A DNA stretch of 45,715 nucleotides from an uncultured bacterium (lineage in GTDB: Bacteria > Acidobacteriota > Thermoanaerobaculia > Multivoradales > J023), in contig CALFAM010000095.1 of assembly GCA_937948815.1 (NCBI GenBank), positions 1 to 45,715 of the forward strand. Direction: 5' to 3'. Below are positions 44,856-45,715 of this stretch, one piece after another. Both the position numbers and the translations under genes were made by a program. Position 1 is the first letter of the stretch, and the number at the start of each line of letters is the position of its first letter. Under the pieces are notes generated by a model. The model saw only the letters and a program-made list of their open reading frames with translations, made no database searches and was not told the DNA's origin.

Positions 44856-45523
44856 TCCGGACGTTTGTCTACGTATGCGTCGGCTTGGCGCTGTTCACGA
44901 TCTGGCTCCTCTCCGCCTCGCCGATGGTGTTCCCCGACTATCCTCCTTGGCTTCGCTGGTTGATCGGGCTATTCCTGATCGCGGTTTGGATCGGTTTCGA
45001 CCGGTTGTTTGGCGTCTGGTCCGATTTGGCGGATTGGCTGCGTGGGAAGCGAAACCGGGGTCAGGCGCAGGAACGAGAAACGGAAGCCGAAGGTTTGGAA
45101 CGACGCCTCCACGAGGCGCCCGATCTCGTGGCCGCCGAAGCGATTCACGGGCCGTTGCCCACCGACCTGAAGATGCTCTATCGCTCGGGCCGATACCTCG
45201 AGGAGCAGGTCGAGCTCCAGGACGGCGACGACGTCGAGATCATGATCGAGAGGTTCTTGCCCATCGATCTCCGGTTCGACGGCGGCCTCTTTCCTTTCTT
45301 GGCCGAAAGGCCCTGGGTCGCCATCGCCCACGATGGCTTTGGCAACCTCTACGCGATCCGAAACGACCACAACGATCGCGAGCGCACGCCAATCTTCTTC
45401 TTCGACCACGAGAGCTGTGACGATCCAATCCCAACGAAGTGGACGGTTTTCGATCTGCTCGAAGAGCTCGACCGCAGCCGCAGCCGCAGCCGCAGCCGAA
45501 GCAAGGCGACGCCGGTAAGCTAG
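44804..45523 (+). CDS. SUKH (SMI1/KNR4)-like protein with N-terminal membrane helices
   Basis: 239 residues. Residues 18-40 (VIRTFVYVCVGLALFTIWLL) and 48-65 (LRWLIGLFLIAVWIGF) are membrane segments. The cytoplasmic part has the SUKH pattern: LPTDLKMLYRSGRYLEEQVE, VAIAHDGFGNLYAIRND, PIFFFDHESCDDPIP and FDLLEELDRS. SUKH proteins are often immunity proteins of contact-dependent toxins, though many are general regulators. No toxin gene is adjacent; the stretch upstream (43501-44803) is degraded. The C-terminus has an RS dipeptide run encoded by a hexamer repeat. A short gene-free stretch follows to the window end. Confidence 0.72.
   Translation: MASTDNATETKRTSTVVIRTFVYVCVGLALFTIWLLSASPMVFPDYPPWLRWLIGLFLIAVWIGFDRLFGVWSDLADWLRGKRNRGQAQERETEAEGLERRLHEAPDLVAAEAIHGPLPTDLKMLYRSGRYLEEQVELQDGDDVEIMIERFLPIDLRFDGGLFPFLAERPWVAIAHDGFGNLYAIRNDHNDRERTPIFFFDHESCDDPIPTKWTVFDLLEELDRSRSRSRSRSKATPVS
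45473..45502 (+). repeat. CGCAGC hexamer repeat in the 3' end of the SUKH-like gene
   Basis: Four perfect CGCAGC units plus a CGAAGC unit encode an Arg-Ser run near the C-terminus. In-frame hexamer slippage would change the run by dipeptide steps without breaking the gene. Confidence 0.85.
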
Positions 45524-45715
45524 ACGTCTGGGGTCACAATCGCTCGAAAACCTACGGCTCAGCAGCGGAGAAGACGGCTCGCGGCGCTGAGCTCGACCAG
45601 GAGGCGGCTAAACCTGTCTGTTGCGAGCGGCGGGGGTGACGAAAAGGCTCGGAACGTCCGGGCTGGTTCAGCCTTCAGCCAGTGGATCGAGGGGCCAGGC
45701 GTGTTTGGGATAACG

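Overview
The window is a GC-rich bacterial chromosomal segment of 45.7 kb, densely coded, with one tRNA gene and no rRNA, insertion sequence, CRISPR array or phage module that I can see. An Acidobacteriota origin (Thermoanaerobaculia-like) is my best inference. It rests on gene style: a TPR tail protein, a secreted protein ending in an FESGDTSAW-type tail, a Lys-C-like secreted protease and a short-form homogentisate dioxygenase. No marker gene proves it.

Layout. 0-7.6 kb: a small secreted protein, a TPR protein, a sulfatase-fold enzyme, tRNA-Asn with its own promoter, a HAD phosphatase, and a minus-strand run of radical SAM protein, metallophosphoesterase-like protein and ferrochelatase, then a cNMP/FHA sensor. 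7.6-10.7 kb: a hydrolase and the upper tyrosine catabolic genes hmgA and hpd. 10.8-16 kb: a Wzm/Wzt-type ABC exporter flanked by two paralogous Leu/Ile/Val-type binding lipoproteins. 16-24 kb: an AmrS-type radical SAM enzyme, glutamate dehydrogenase, an HU protein, an AI-2E-family transporter, a SMUG1-like glycosylase and a sodium/solute symporter. 24.4-29.4 kb: a compact type III polyketide synthase operon (PKS, ICMT-like methyltransferase, acyl carrier protein, fatty acyl-AMP ligase, flavoprotein) that looks like a phenolic-lipid pathway. 30-36 kb: a Lys-C-like protease, acetoacetyl-CoA synthetase, fumarylacetoacetase and an uncharacterised barrel-like protein, which complete the lower tyrosine pathway. 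36-39.7 kb: a second fatty acyl-AMP ligase and ACP set with a diiron ferritin-like protein and a DUF374 acyltransferase. 39.9-42.7 kb: a DUF3179 gene, a hydrolase and a BtuF-like protein. 42.8-45.7 kb: a secreted protein, an eroded-looking stretch and a SUKH-like protein.

The most striking signal is at 39934-40956. A secreted DUF3179 protein is interrupted by one in-frame TGA (40249-40251), exactly where the family has the Cys of its CPL motif. The reading frame continues unbroken for another 235 codons. A two-part stem-loop with a GU-containing apical loop starts a few bases after the TGA. This is best explained as a selenoprotein with UGA recoded as selenocysteine; a conventional annotation would split it into a 105-residue stump and an orphan ORF.

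Functional links: hpd, hmgA, fumarylacetoacetase and acetoacetyl-CoA synthetase together take 4-hydroxyphenylpyruvate to fumarate and acetoacetyl-CoA, except for the maleylacetoacetate isomerase step, which is not in the window. Two separate acyl-AMP ligase/ACP sets point to activation of fatty acids for specialised lipids.
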